Shown here piece after piece: positions 1 through 10,899 of a stretch of 64,000 nucleotides of DNA. The stretch is from Collybia mongolica (taxonomy: Eukaryota; Basidiomycota; Agaricomycetes; Agaricales; Clitocybaceae), in assembly GCA_013420905.1 (NCBI GenBank), contig JAAXNY010000016.1, forward strand, positions 1,116,001-1,180,000, written 5' to 3'. Position numbers and translations under genes: made by a program. Below the pieces are notes generated by a model. That model had not been told where the DNA came from. It searched no databases and saw only the letters and a list, made by a program, of their open reading frames with translations. Within the stretch, counting starts at the first letter, position 1; the number at the start of each line of letters is the position of its first letter.

Positions 1-120
1 TTTGGGCCCCCTTCACCTGAACTTACTAAGTACTCCAAGCTTACAAAATATAACCTCAGATTGTTCCCCCTCTATTTAATTAATCAAAGTACTGTCTTTA
101 AATTCCATTCTTTTGTATAA
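1..120 (+). CDS. C-terminal fragment of Tnp2-like CACTA transposase (partial)
   Basis: The window opens inside a reading frame that ends at a TAA at 118-120. Its first 22 residues are the same as the last exon of the transposase copy near 23400 (PPSPELTKYSKLTKYNLRLF). After that the two copies diverge because the second copy has lost the following sequence. This fragment is the terminal exon of the transposase; nothing can be said of the rest of the protein, which lies before the window. Confidence 0.6.
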   Translation, partial: FGPPSPELTKYSKLTKYNLRLFPLYLINQSTVFKFHSFV

Positions 121-140
121 ATTTTGTACCCCCCTATCAG

Positions 141-600
141 ATGAAAATATACAACCCAACTCACTCTCTTATAGGTTGAAATTTCATCCAGTTAATTGGA
201 GAAAATTCTAATATCTTTTTTCATCTAAAGGATGGCTGAAATATGTGAGATGAAAATAAACTACTAAAATCACTCTTCTATAGGATGAAATTTCATCCAG
301 TTAACTGGGGGAAAATTTAATACTTTTTTTCATCTAATGGATGGCTAACATATTTTGGATGAAAATCAGCCACTAAATTCACTCTTCTATAAGATGAACT
401 TTCATCCAATTAATTGTAGTTAATTGAAGGGATTTTTAATACATATTTTTATCTAATAAATGGCTGAAATATGGGGGATGAAAATCAGGCCACCAACTTC
501 ACTCCTTTATAGGATGAAATTTCATCCAATTAATGGAGGGAAAATTTAATACCTTTTTTCATCTATTGGATGGCTGAAATATGTGGGGTGGAATTTCAGC
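141..600. repeat. Tandem subterminal repeats of the CACTA element
   Basis: About four degenerate copies of a 107-119 bp unit follow each other, starting near 141, 248, 358 and 477. Each unit begins with GATGAAAAT, carries the exact or near-exact 16-base palindrome GGATGAAATTTCATCC in its first half, and ends with a form of GGATGGCTGAAATATG. Subterminal repeats of this kind are the known transposase-binding arrays of En/Spm-type elements; that role is inferred here. The repeats are missing from the copy ending at 23528. Confidence 0.8.
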
Positions 601-630
601 CACAATTCATACCCCTTTAATTCAGCCATT

Positions 631-660
631 TAAGTGTGGAAATTCATATTTCCACACTTA
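631..660. repeat. 30-bp palindrome next to the CACTA terminus
   Basis: TAAGTGTGGAAA and TTTCCACACTTA flank a short AT centre and form a near-perfect hairpin 33 bp inside the element end. The same palindrome recurs at 23466-23495 in the second copy, so it is a conserved terminal feature. Confidence 0.7.
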
Positions 661-693
661 AATGGCTGAATTTCATGATCCAATGGGGACACA

Positions 694-1643
694 GTGATGT
701 CTTGCATCCTTAAGAATTTGACCATGGATATGCTCCATGGTTAGGCACTATTGACGCGGAAGCGGAAAACACAAAATCTTGACACTAGTGCAAGGGTCGG
801 AATGAGGAATTCCAACTCCAATTCACTTAATTGTCACTTGATGAGTTCTAATGTCGGATATTGGGGCAGAGGGTTTTGCTATTGCGGCTCCATGGATCTC
901 TGAACAAGTGTCAGAAAAGACACCCATAGAGTAGTGAAATCACATATAGTGTTATTTGAGTTAGTAAAATTATAGCTCGTTATCCTAAACGCATACCTCA
1001 TGCCTACCATGTCTCGTTCCTCAATACTTCACAGTGGCGTTACAAGTCCGTGCATCAACAAGGATGGCCACAACACCATAGAAAGTGTGACAGAGCCCAA
1101 AACAGACTCTGACCACGAACAATCCATTGGTCCAGAAAATCAACTTGGGCTACCAGAATACGTCGGGTGGGTTCCGTATTGTTCCAACGCCTCCAGTAGG
1201 GAGGCCAGTACAACCAAAGAAATAGGTATAGATCAGTTCGATGAGTGGCACTAAGGCTGAACATCGGATGCAGGTGATAATAATCATGTCAAGAATTCTG
1301 GGAAAATCTCTGAGGACGGCAAGGGGGAAATGGGAGTCAGCATTATTCAATCTGTGAAAGACAAGGTATGTGCAACACTTAACTGCATTTTGGTTGTATA
1401 ATTGATCATGAAAAGGATATTACAATACATATACACGTTGAAGGTGGAAGCCTAGTAAACCCAGTATTTAACTTCAATTTCCAACAAAAAAGGCAGCAGG
1501 GAAGTAAACTGGGCCGTAGGATAATAGAAAAAGGAAGACAGCGTAAATGACAGAAATTAAGTCATACTTAGGATAGGATGTGGGCATGTCAATTATCAAG
1601 CAATGTATATATTATAGAAGGATTATGTTAATAGTGCCCCTAC
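694..1643. other. Intergenic stretch, no gene recognised
   Basis: About 950 bp between the CACTA terminus and the 3' end of the Spt5-like gene. Short open frames are present on both strands (the longest about 84 codons at 1000-1254), but none shows a recognisable motif, plausible splice structure or family resemblance. The 3' untranslated region of the Spt5-like gene probably lies in the part next to 1643. Confidence 0.5.
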
Positions 1644-4041
1644 TTATTTTGCACGAGTTTTTTGAGCCTCCTCACAAAGGCTGGCCATCAGCTCACCACC
1701 ACGGGCTTTCTCATCCTTAGTCTCAATACCAACACAGAGTTTGTTGGGATTGAGCTCAAAATGCTCCTCCGACAAACTCTCGTGGCCATCCTCTGTCCGG
1801 TTGATCACAGCTAAAAGAACAAATGCATTGTCACCATCATATCGATGGTGAATTCGCCGGACATATTTACCACAATGCTTGCCCTCAATTACAAGAAGCA
1901 AGCCATTGTTGCACATTGGATTGGGATGTTTCAGAGTAACTTGCTCCAGTGACAAGAGTTCTGAAGTGGTATAATGCATGGAACGGATGGATAACTCTCC
2001 ATCCGTCTCCACAACCGAAGCGGCTACCTCCTTGCTCTTCCGTTTCCCTTCAGTGACCAGCACTTTCACCTTTTGACCAACCAGCCGCATGTCTAATAGT
2101 GGGTGGATGGGGCCTTGCAGCTGTGGTGAAGGGAGTGGGGAATATATCCGGGTACTTGGCCCAGCCTCGAGGGGTGGGAGCGGTGTGAGTGGAGTCCTTG
2201 ACGATGGATTCCAAGCTGGCGTGAGGTAGTGGAAGTCGGGCATTGGAGTGCCACTTCCGGATGGCTCGGGGATAGGCTGTGAGGCCGCTGGTGGGTGATT
2301 TGTGATAAAATGAGTGGGAAGGGGTGTAAATATTTTATTTTTGGTGGGGGCGAATTCATATAATTTACAATGAGAGCTTAATGAAAATGAGGCCAAGCTG
2401 ACTATCAGTAGATATGAAATGACTTACCACACTTCCACAATATCATCGTAGTCCAGAACCTGCTTGGTGAAGGGATTTGCTGGGTTGAGGTGCATAAATT
2501 GCACAGTTACTTTGAGGCCACTCAAAGTCTCCTGCAACTGCTGAACATCCTGGACAACTGCATGGTAACCTCTCATTGCGTGACCTTTCTTCTGAACTAT
2601 GACTTCCATGCCTTTCCAGGGCATATGGTCATGCTTCATAAGGCCTGTCAATTCGTTGTCTGATACTGGAGCGTGTCCATGGAGTGTAATCAGTGGGCTG
2701 ATAACTTTGATCCAATTCCTATGGACTTTGTTTGGCTGTTGGACATTAATTAGTAGTTACTCAAAAATATATCAACTGTTTAGTTACCTTTAGTGCATTG
2801 TGAAGGACAAAATCCTCATGTACCTCTTGTTCCAGCCGTTCGGTAATAGAGACCATTTGTTCTTCAACCCCTACCACCCATCCCTGTTCCCCTCGCAGAG
2901 GGCCGCTCTGCACTTCAACAAAGTGGTCCGGAGCTATATACTTCCACAAATTAGACCACTGGAACATCTTTTGACCCTCCCCATTCATAAGATCTATTTC
3001 CACAGAGCGAGTTCCTATAGCTTTGATAATCCTGTTGTTTCTTGATGACTTGATCACCACTTCTTCACCTTCAAAGAATTTCCATTCCGCAGGGCAAGGG
3101 AATTGTGCTGTTGCGATATGGGGGTGGGGGGATCTTAAGAATTTGCCAAGTATATCACTTGGCATTGAGAGTGGCTTGGTGTCAATGGGGACAGAAATTG
3201 AGTGGAAATGATAAGTTCGACGTTCAAGGGAGTGGTCAAATATGCAATTGAAGACAGAGGCCATTCCATCTTCTCTATATTCAACGTGCGCATTGGGATA
3301 ATTCACCATGGTGTTGACCTCCGTCCCAAGGTTGAATAAGGCAGGGTTCGTGCGGGTAAGAGGTCGTTTCCTTTTCTTAGAGGAAGAGGACTTATTTTGA
3401 GGGAAGTGGGGGAGACGGGGAACTAAAAGGAGGGTAGCTTTCCCCCAGTTCTCAGTAGACAGAACATATCCAACGTCCCCTTTGTATAGCCCCCAATTGA
3501 CTGTGACCCAGTCTCCAATTGATGGAGACCCTCCATGCATCTCCATATCCAGCAATTGTGTCCATTCCTCTGTCCTAATCCCAAAAAGACCATCATGGGG
3601 ACAAATTATCGTTGGGGCTGAATATAGAAGTGTCGAAAGCTCGGTGTTCATGGCAGCCTCAATGTAAAACCAGCCTTGTATAGCATCTTGGGTGAATGCT
3701 GATTGCAACCTGTGAACTGGAAGTGCATTCTGGAAGAGGTAAATAACGGCCTCCTCCTCCCTCCCCAGCTGGAGGCGGAAAATAAGGTATTTCTGTAAGA
3801 GGTATCACAAAATGCAGTGGTGAAGACTCACAGTGCAGCGGACCCTTAGCAATGGATAATCCGAGTTGACTGGACCGTGTATGGTGTTGATGGGTAGGTC
3901 ATCCGATTCAATGTCTGATCCTGGCCCATAATTGTGCGCTGGGTGTTGGGCATGTGAACGTTCCTATATCCCCTCCAAAAGGTTGTCTAGTTGGCCATCC
4001 TGGGCATGAGATCTCACCACTGATGTAGATGGTCTCGCCGT
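1644..4041 (-). CDS. Spt5-like NGN/KOW protein, main part, cut off from its 5' exon by a retrotransposon
   Basis: Read on the minus strand. Near 3890-3720 comes an NGN-like segment (PLLRVRCT joined over a short intron to KYLIFRLQLGREEEAVIYLF), as in transcription elongation factor Spt5. It is followed by KOW-type segments: GDWVTVNWGLYKGDVGYV near 3500, VEVQSGPLRGEQGWVV near 2900 and GMEVIVQKKGHAMRGYHAVV near 2600. The last exon (2396-1644) has a proline/serine-rich linker and a conserved C-terminal domain. Introns at about 3790-3831, 2652-2790 and 2340-2440 have GT-AG borders. Multicopy Spt5-like KOW proteins are known in Agaricomycetes, so this need not be the essential SPT5 gene. The 5' acidic exon is at 19290-19646; removing the 15-kb insertion rejoins both parts in one frame. 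As it stands the gene is disrupted. NGN/KOW identity is fairly sure; function is inferred. Confidence 0.72.
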
Positions 4042-5257
4042 TGAAAGGGGGCTCCTGGGCTATAAGTGTGCTGATGCTATGAAATGTAATCCCTTACACA
4101 CACACACCAAACCTAACAATCAACACACAAACAGTAGGAATCGCCTGTTTTGAGTTCGGGTTCAAGTGCTTAGAAGCACTAAGCTTTGAATAGTACTAGC
4201 CAAAGCCCTTTCCAATGATCTCTCAACGGGTTTGATTTAGACAAAAGCTTCAACACAGGTTTAAAAACCTGCTAGGTATATTTATAATATCTCTCGATCC
4301 AATAGACTGAGTACCAAGTGTACGTTCAATTATTAATGATCCCAAGCGGATCTATAAGTCCAAGTGACTTATCAAACAATACAGTGCCAAGGGCACTAAG
4401 GCCAAGTGCCTAGTAATTCCAACGGACAATACGGTACTAAGTTCCAAGTGAACTAAGTTTCTTTAATTCTGTGGTTCTCCAATCAATTCCAATCAAGACA
4501 CATTGAAGCAATCTGATCCTTAATTCGGGCACGCAATAGTGTTTTAACAAATGTGATTTGTATACTCTATAGTCGCGCGAAGTGGGGGCAAGATTCCTTG
4601 CCTTAGCGCTACTTATCTACAGTCTATTTATAGTGTACAAACTAAATATCATACAGAATTGTAAATTTTACACGGAACTGCGCTCCCGCGCGCCAAGGAT
4701 CTGTATTCAATGCTGATGCGTCCTCTACAACTTGGCGCGTGCGCCATGCGTGCCAATTATGCCGTTTACTGGTTACTTATCAAATATTGAAAGAGCTGGC
4801 TAAACTCTTATCAAGTCCCAACCGTGCACTTTGTTATTTAAAACAGCGCGGCACTGTCATTTACTCCTCCTGATTGTCCCGGTTGCTATTCACGGGGTCC
4901 CGTCGCTTCCAGTAGTTAACACCAAGTACCCCTGACTAGGATCAGGTTGTGCAAGTCCCGAATTTACAATTACTTCTCCTATTAATGATGATCCCCGGAC
5001 TAATGATATCATACTACAACGGTTACTTATGAACTAAGACACCGAGGTTGTAACCGGGCATGGTGAATAGGACTAATAATAGACCGTACTCATAGTCCTC
5101 TGTACTGATAGTGTATTATCCATTAGACTAGTTCACTCTGATTAGCCGTCTTGGAGCTCGACTCTAATCCTTTATTACCATTTACTTGGTTATTAGAAAT
5201 GATACTAATAGCCTTACTTGTCGACTTTACAAGTGCAAACAATTTCGGGCCCTATCA
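4042..5257 (-). repeat. 3' LTR of the giant Gypsy element
   Basis: Direct repeat of 18074-19289. It starts on the plus strand with TGAAAGGGGGCTCC and ends with GGGCCCTATCA. It contains a (CA)n run near 4096 and, on the minus strand, a TATA-like CTATAAATAG at 4633-4624. It also holds a copy of the GCGCGAAGT motif found repeatedly in the interior region (near 4575). Confidence 0.95.
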
Positions 5258-5270
5258 TCTCCCCCATACC
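5258..5270 (-). other. Polypurine tract of the giant Gypsy element
   Basis: Directly inside the 3' LTR; the minus strand reads GGTATGGGGGAGA. A purine run touching the upstream edge of the 3' LTR is the expected plus-strand primer and fixes the orientation of the element as minus. Confidence 0.75.
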
Positions 5271-5707
5271 ACAAATGTAGACTGTCCTCAGTCTCTCTTT
5301 GCCGGCATGTTGGTCCAATACTTCTGGTCTGCACGCGTCTAATCTTTCAGTACAAGGTTACAACAGTTCCGCTTTTAGACAGGTAGGTGCGCGATGTTGG
5401 GATCAAGCCCAGAGGTCTACTTCCCATCAGGATCGTGACAGTTATATATGTCTCCTGAGAGAGTACTTGACATTCGGACATTGCTTTACAGATATTTCAG
5501 TCATCTGAACCTTTCTCTTGTTATGTTTCTGACACTTCAGCAAGAGATCGGTACTCCTGCTTGTCCTTTAGAGCTTCGCAATGCAGGGTTGTGCGTTTTA
5601 AAAAGCTAGCGCCCTTGCTAAGTTTTAGACAATTTGGTCTTTATAGCCCATTTCTAAATTTCTTTGCTATTCGCATTGCTCAAATGCTCCAACTCCTCTA
5701 AACAAGT

Positions 5708-7670
5708 ATGTCTTCTACTCCCACTTCTGCCATGGCTTGTGCCTTGCGCTCGCCTTCCGCGCTGTCCCTCTCGCTCTCCGCCGTGATTTTACCGACTGAG
5801 GGCCGTTCCCCCACTATGGTCGATGTGGACCAGCCGATCCCTTCATTTTCCGACCTCCTTGAAGATGCCGAGGGTGACGTCTTTGTCACCATGGAGCAAG
5901 GGTGGATTATTATGGCCGAGGAGCTCACGCCCCATATGGACCATCAGGGCCCCCTTGACCTCAACAACTTAATTGACTTTGTCGATCACTGCTCCATGCT
6001 CATTGTACGCCCATCTTTTACTTATTAAAACCTTTCACTAATTTACTTATTTACTGGTCTCAGGATGCCATCACTGGCGTGGTCCGTGGCGCGCGTTTTT
6101 CGCTGCCATATCCAGCTATTCTCCTCCTGCGTGCACTTCACCTTCAAGTGATGTGCATCCCAGTTGACACGTGCGAGGCTTCGTGGTCTTCCTGGCGTAC
6201 GGTCATATCGACTGACCTGGGCAACAATTCCATTCTTCTGGTAAATGACTTGTTTACTTCTTTACTCTGCCTGCCCTTGTCAAGCTGACTACCTTTTACT
6301 TTAGGGCCAGGCTCCCACTGTGGAGCAAGTCCTGGACCAGGTGGGGTTGCACTTTGAGCGCGACAATGGTGAAAGTATCTTTTGGGATACTTTCCTTGTC
6401 CCCCCTCGCATGGTTGGCGCGCCGCGCTGTTACCATCAGTACCGGGACAGTTGGTCCGCCGCGCCCTTGCTGGCGCACTCCCCGGTCTTGGTACCAGCGG
6501 TTCGTCTATCACTGCTTTTTATTACTTTTCTTCTGTGGTTGACTTATTTCAATAGCCCCTCAAGCAGAAGCGTAATGCAGGGTCCAAGGGCAAAGGCCGC
6601 GCAGTTCCCCAGGTATATACCATCCTTTACTTCACAAGTTTCACATTATTCCTGACTTGATTTCAAAATTCTAGTCCGACATGTCACGCGCCCAGGGGGC
6701 TGGCAGTGATGCCGCGTTGCGTCCCTCGGAAGCAGGTCCCGTATGTCTCTTTTCTCTTTTGAACTCATTTACTTTTACTCATTTTTATCTCCTTAGTCCT
6801 CTGGGCAGCCGCCAGTTAAGGATGAGGTCCCCGAGCTTCGGCTCTTTAATGAAGAGATTGCACGCCAGTTGGCTCAAGAGGGATTCACAGAGTTGTTACC
6901 TCCCGTGGCCCCTTCTCCTCGTCGGTCACGTAAGACCACTCGTTCTAGGGATAGGGTTCAGGCGACACGCCGCAAGCACGTGCTGGTTCCCAACCAGGAG
7001 CTGACGCCGCTACAATCCCCTATTACCTCCCTGCTGGCTGACCTTGCGCCTCGGCACTCTACTGTATGTTTATTACTCTTTTATTTCTTGTTACTGATCA
7101 TTCTTACTAGGTGGGCTATCCTTGCATGATGTGCGCCACCCGCGGCGACATCGAGTGCTCCTTCAATGGTTGGGGTAAACCATGCATTGAATGCGCCACC
7201 GCCAAGGAGGGGAAGTGCAGCTTCAGTCTCACTCCCCAGAAGCGCGCTAGGCTTTGTGAGGATCTGGGGCCTATGCTTGGTGTTGGCATTTCTAGTAAGC
7301 CATTTTCTTTCTGTCTTTTTGTTTACTAATGATTTTACTTATTCTACTAGTGGTTGCTGAAGCCTATGCTCAGCTAGGCGACGCAGACACTCTTGCCGCG
7401 GAGGTCATTCAGGCTGCTAACTGCGCACTTGAAATGCGCAACTCCTTGTTGGTGCGCATAGTTGGCACCATCGGTAGGTTGTACAAGGAGGAAGGCCTGG
7501 AGGGCCTTCAAAACCTCTTGCTGACTACGCCAGCCATGGAGAGCACTCTCCTCTTCTACGCGGATTTCCAGAATCTCCCTTGGCCGCCCTTGGAGGAAGA
7601 AGCAGAGGTTGATGACGGTTCTTTGTCGTCAAGTTCCTCTTCGTCCGTGCCTGACAGCAAGGAGGAGTAG
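5708..7670 (+). CDS. Antisense accessory gene 1 of the Gypsy element: eight-exon protein with a zinc-cluster-like cysteine motif
   Basis: Eight exons with GT-AG introns join without breaking the frame: 5708-6004, 6064-6240, 6305-6490 (or -6499), 6556-6612, 6675-6740, 6797-7063, 7111-7294, 7351-7670, giving about 520 residues. Every junction phase fits, which is strong evidence for a real spliced gene. Exon 7 encodes cysteines spaced C-x2-C-x7-C-x8-C-x2-C-x7-C (YPCMMCATRGDIEC, then PCIECATAKEGKC). This resembles, but is not exactly, the fungal Zn2Cys6 binuclear cluster (usually x6 after the first pair). A basic KQKRNAGSKGKGR stretch in exon 4 and KTTRSRDRVQATRRK in exon 6 could be nuclear signals. 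The C-terminus is serine/acid-rich. The gene runs opposite to gag-pol and ends about 3.2 kb from the pol 3' end. Product function is unknown; DNA binding is only inferred. Confidence 0.72.
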
Positions 7671-9265
7671 CTGCGCCGCGCCCCCCCCCACCTATGTTTT
7701 TATCTATATGTGTTTTCCCAGGCCCCTGGCCCTTTTATTACTGCTACCTAAGTTCCCCCCCGCCTTTCGTTGGGCTTCAATTTTATTAATTGAAGTCCAA
7801 CACTTGTCTTACATACAGCCCCTCGGACTATAAACAATACAATTGGTTTGACCGTTGTTCTATTGTCTTCATAAGAAAGCTTCCGCCCTTGCCCCGGCTA
7901 CTTAAGTTATAAATAGTACAGTTTAATTCTGGTGCAATTCTCTCGATCATTAAGACTGTGGCGCAATCACTGACTTTTTATAGACAATCTATTTCAATCC
8001 TTGTAACCTTGGTAGGTTTTTCCAAATCGATTTTGCTTATACCCATCTCCCCCTCAACACTGACAACAACTGTCCCAGTTGTCATGCCAACACTGCCGCG
8101 CTCCACATGAATTTTTACGGAGCTCCTTTTTCCATTGGGCCCAGCATTTCAATTAGGCACGTGTCTCGGACCTGTTCAGTTGAAATGTATAGATTTTTCT
8201 GGGGGTAGAACGCGCTGACAGTTACGAGTCCGTGCGAGATGTGAGAACTAAGTGCGTGTTCTTATCTCGCAGGTCCTCTCCTAGAAAGTGAGGGGTGTTT
8301 TCTGTATCAAAAGGAGGGAGAAGATATCAGTGCACAGTTCGGAGTACGGAGAATTACCAAGGGGAGTGCATAACACGCGCGAAGTAAGAGGTACGCTTAG
8401 TGACTAACAAACCAAACGAGTTGTGAGACTTCGACACTAAAAGACGCAAAGTGCGCAACGCGCAACTGAAATGCGGACTTAGAGGTTCGAGATTCTCCGC
8501 GCACAAAGTCACGAGCTTAAGACGACAACAATTAAGGTGCTGCCCTGTAGTTCGCGAACGAAACGTATACAGGCGTGCGCGAACTTCGTGTCAATAAGTC
8601 GGAGCAGTTGTGAACTTGTTGAGTATGCACAGAAGCGTTTGAGAGCGAAGTTTAGATGTAGAGAGGAGGGGAAAGTGTACTGATTCTCTAGTAGTAAAGT
8701 ACAGAGGTTTTTATACTAACTACATGGAATCTAAATGGAGATGTAAGGTAAAATTTTCAAGTAGGAGAAAGGTGAGTCGAGATACAAACTACTAAATTAA
8801 GATAAACTCGTGCGACGGCGAACTAAGGAATACCTAAGAGATAAGGCGAGCGTGCCTAGAACGGAGATCACTAATTAACTGAACGCCGGGATGTCAATCC
8901 TTGATCGGAAACGGAGCAGGGTCGTTGAGACGGAAAGGACTTCCGCGACCGACTTGTGGAGCGGTGTTCCCGGGGTCCCCGAGACGGAACAGAGTTAAAG
9001 CGCGCGAAGTGGGTCAAGCCCGAAGATCCCGAAGTAAGAGAGAAGTTTGCGAAATAAGCGTGTATGAGAGTCGCGAAGTAAGATTGAGAATGAGAGATTG
9101 CGCGCGAAGTAAGCCGTGTGTAGATGCGCGCGAATGAGAGTAGGAAATGGGTATACTTGTGAGCGCGAAATACGATTGAACGAGGAATAACATGCCTAGC
9201 GCCGAGCTAGGCTTGTCAGCGCGCAACAAATGAGAGCCTGGGTAGCGCTTCTCTAGTCATAGAGG
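7671..9265. other. Non-coding interior of the Gypsy element with dispersed GCGCGAAGTAAG motifs
   Basis: About 1.6 kb between the two antisense genes without a convincing reading frame. The part from 8375 to 9165 carries repeated variants of GCGCGAAGTAAG, near 8375, 9001, 9030, 9048, 9071, 9101, 9125 and 9161, several followed by GAGA-rich bases. One related copy lies in the 3' LTR near 4575. The cluster lies directly upstream of the TATA box of accessory gene 2, so a promoter or binding-site array is possible. Confidence 0.55.
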
Positions 9266-9274
9266 TATAAAAAG
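9266..9274 (+). promoter_or_regulatory. TATA box of antisense accessory gene 2
   Basis: TATAAAAAG lies 98-106 bp upstream of the ATG at 9372, after a GC-rich repeat cluster. Distance and sequence fit a core promoter on the plus strand, opposite to the LTR promoter. No experimental support. Confidence 0.55.
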
Positions 9275-9371
9275 GGCACTGGCTGTGCTTTTTGTCCAAA
9301 GACATCGCCCAACTCTATTATACTCTCTTTACAATGTTCTGGTTCGAAGAACCAATTTCCTCTGCATCATT

Positions 9372-10753
9372 ATGACTAGCCCCCCCAACTATCAAGACAT
9401 CGAGAACTTCAAGATGGTCCAAGCTCAGTGGAACACCTTTCAAGCTCGTTTATCGATGGACACCCTTGTTGAACAAAGGGTCAGCGTCCGGAAGTTAGGC
9501 GAAACCACGGTACACTTTTTACCAATTAAACTTTTAAAACGCTGTTTTTGTAACCAACTTTTACAATTTACAGCTACTCCTGACTGAGTCCAAAATGGTT
9601 TTGACGGAGCGGTCCTGGCAGAATGTTATCTTTGGCGTCCGTAAGGCATTCCAGGGACTACAACATGTATACCCCGAGTTACTTCAAGAGCCCGTTTACT
9701 GTAACATTGTGACTCTTACTGCTGCTATTCACCATCACCGTGAAAAGGTCCGCACTGAGCACCTGTCTCAAACCGCAGTGCATGCTTTTTACCTCATCTT
9801 GTACTGTACTGTTCTTTAAACCATGGTTTTCTGGTACTAGGTCCCTGCTACTGGTGGTGATGCAGATGGTACCACTATTCCAGGTGAGGTCATTGCTGGC
9901 AGTGAATATGACAGTGACATTGAAATGTCTGGTACTGACTCGGTATGTTTCTTTTTAGCTACCGCGTTGTCAGTGTGTGACATACTCAATGGCGTCTCTT
10001 CTTTACTCAAGAATATGGTCATTGATTCCGGCGCTACGGCTAGTGCTGCTGTCTCTGGACCAGTGACTAGTCGTCTCCTTAGTGAAGGACCAATCACCCA
10101 TAGTTGCAAGGAGAAGGAGAACATTAAGGTTCCCCGTGTCAAAAGGACTAAGGCTGAAAAGGCTGCCATCAAGGTACCCATTCTTGTTTTTGCTCTGTCT
10201 ATTACTTTGTTTCTTATTCCTACAGGATGGTAAGTGTTCTGAGCTCAATCGCGGCAGCACTCTTCATCCCAAAAAGCGTACGAGGCAGGACACCCCAGAT
10301 GAAGATCCAAAGGCATCTGCTGAGGGTATGTTTTCTAATAATAGATGGTTCTAAATTTATACCGACTGTGCATCAGATACTCGTGTCTTTATTGACTTCC
10401 GTCCCTCCAAGGAGCACGATGTAGTCTTAGCGCGGGCGCGCTTGATTGCAGACGCGGGCGATCCCATGTCGCACACCAAGCAAGCCCTCGGTAGGATGCT
10501 TTTAAACTATCATGCTGAGTTGGAGGAGATCAGTCGTACAGTGTCCTTCTTATTGAAGCGTTGTGATGCCACTATGGACGAGGTTACTCACCTCAACGGT
10601 CTAATGAATGAGGCCGCTCTGGAGGGAGGCTCTGACGAGGCTGCCACTGCGAGCACTACGGAAGTCCATGACCAGGATGACAATGATAAGGAGGAGGTAG
10701 CTCTGGCTGATGTGCCCTTGCCCGAGGTTGAAGACGACTTCATATCTGCTTGA
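9372..10753 (+). CDS. Antisense accessory gene 2 of the Gypsy element: six-exon protein of unknown function
   Basis: Six exons with GT-AG introns keep one frame: 9372-9509, 9574-9777, 9841-9942, 10012-10173, 10226-10325, 10377-10753, giving about 360 residues. The junction phases are consistent throughout. Residues MTSPPNYQDIENFKMV start the protein; exons 4 and 5 are rich in lysine (VKRTKAEKAAIK, HPKKRTRQD); exon 6 has a helical segment (HTKQALGRMLLNYHAELEEI) and an acidic tail ending EVEDDFISA. I do not recognise a family. It ends 146 bp before the 3' end of pol, so the two are convergent and their transcripts could overlap. Start chosen as the first ATG after the TATA box that opens into the spliced frame; the ATG at 9285 would add 29 residues and is less likely. 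Confidence 0.7.
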
Positions 10754-10899
10754 GGGTAGTCCAATTAACTTCCTCCTCAGTTATGGTGTCCCTCCCCACG
10801 CTCCTTTGTATTACTGTCTTTACTCGGCTTAACACTGTCCTTACTACTTAGCTTTGTTGCTTATACTGTCTTTACTGCTTCTGTTTCCATACTGATTTA

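Larger units (their letters stand above)
1..693 (+). mobile_element. 3' end of a Tnp2-type CACTA DNA transposon
   Basis: The first 67 bases nearly match 23398-23462, the last transposase exon of the CACTA copy later in this window. Bases 631-693 match 23466-23528. Similarity stops in both copies right after the bases GGGGACACAGTG, which marks the element terminus; its reverse complement begins CACTG, as in CACTA-superfamily terminal inverted repeats. Between coding end and terminus this copy keeps about 500 bp of tandem subterminal repeats that the other copy lacks. The 5' part of the element lies outside the window. Family assignment rests on the second copy, whose protein is recognisably Tnp2-like. 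Confidence 0.75.

Noticed and set aside
1..600. Short regularly spaced repeats that might suggest a CRISPR array
   Set aside because: Units are over 100 bp, degenerate, without unique spacers, and belong to a eukaryotic CACTA element end.
1000..1254. 84-codon plus-strand frame in the intergenic region
   Set aside because: No motif, no splice sites and overlapping minus-strand frames of equal length; chance is more likely.
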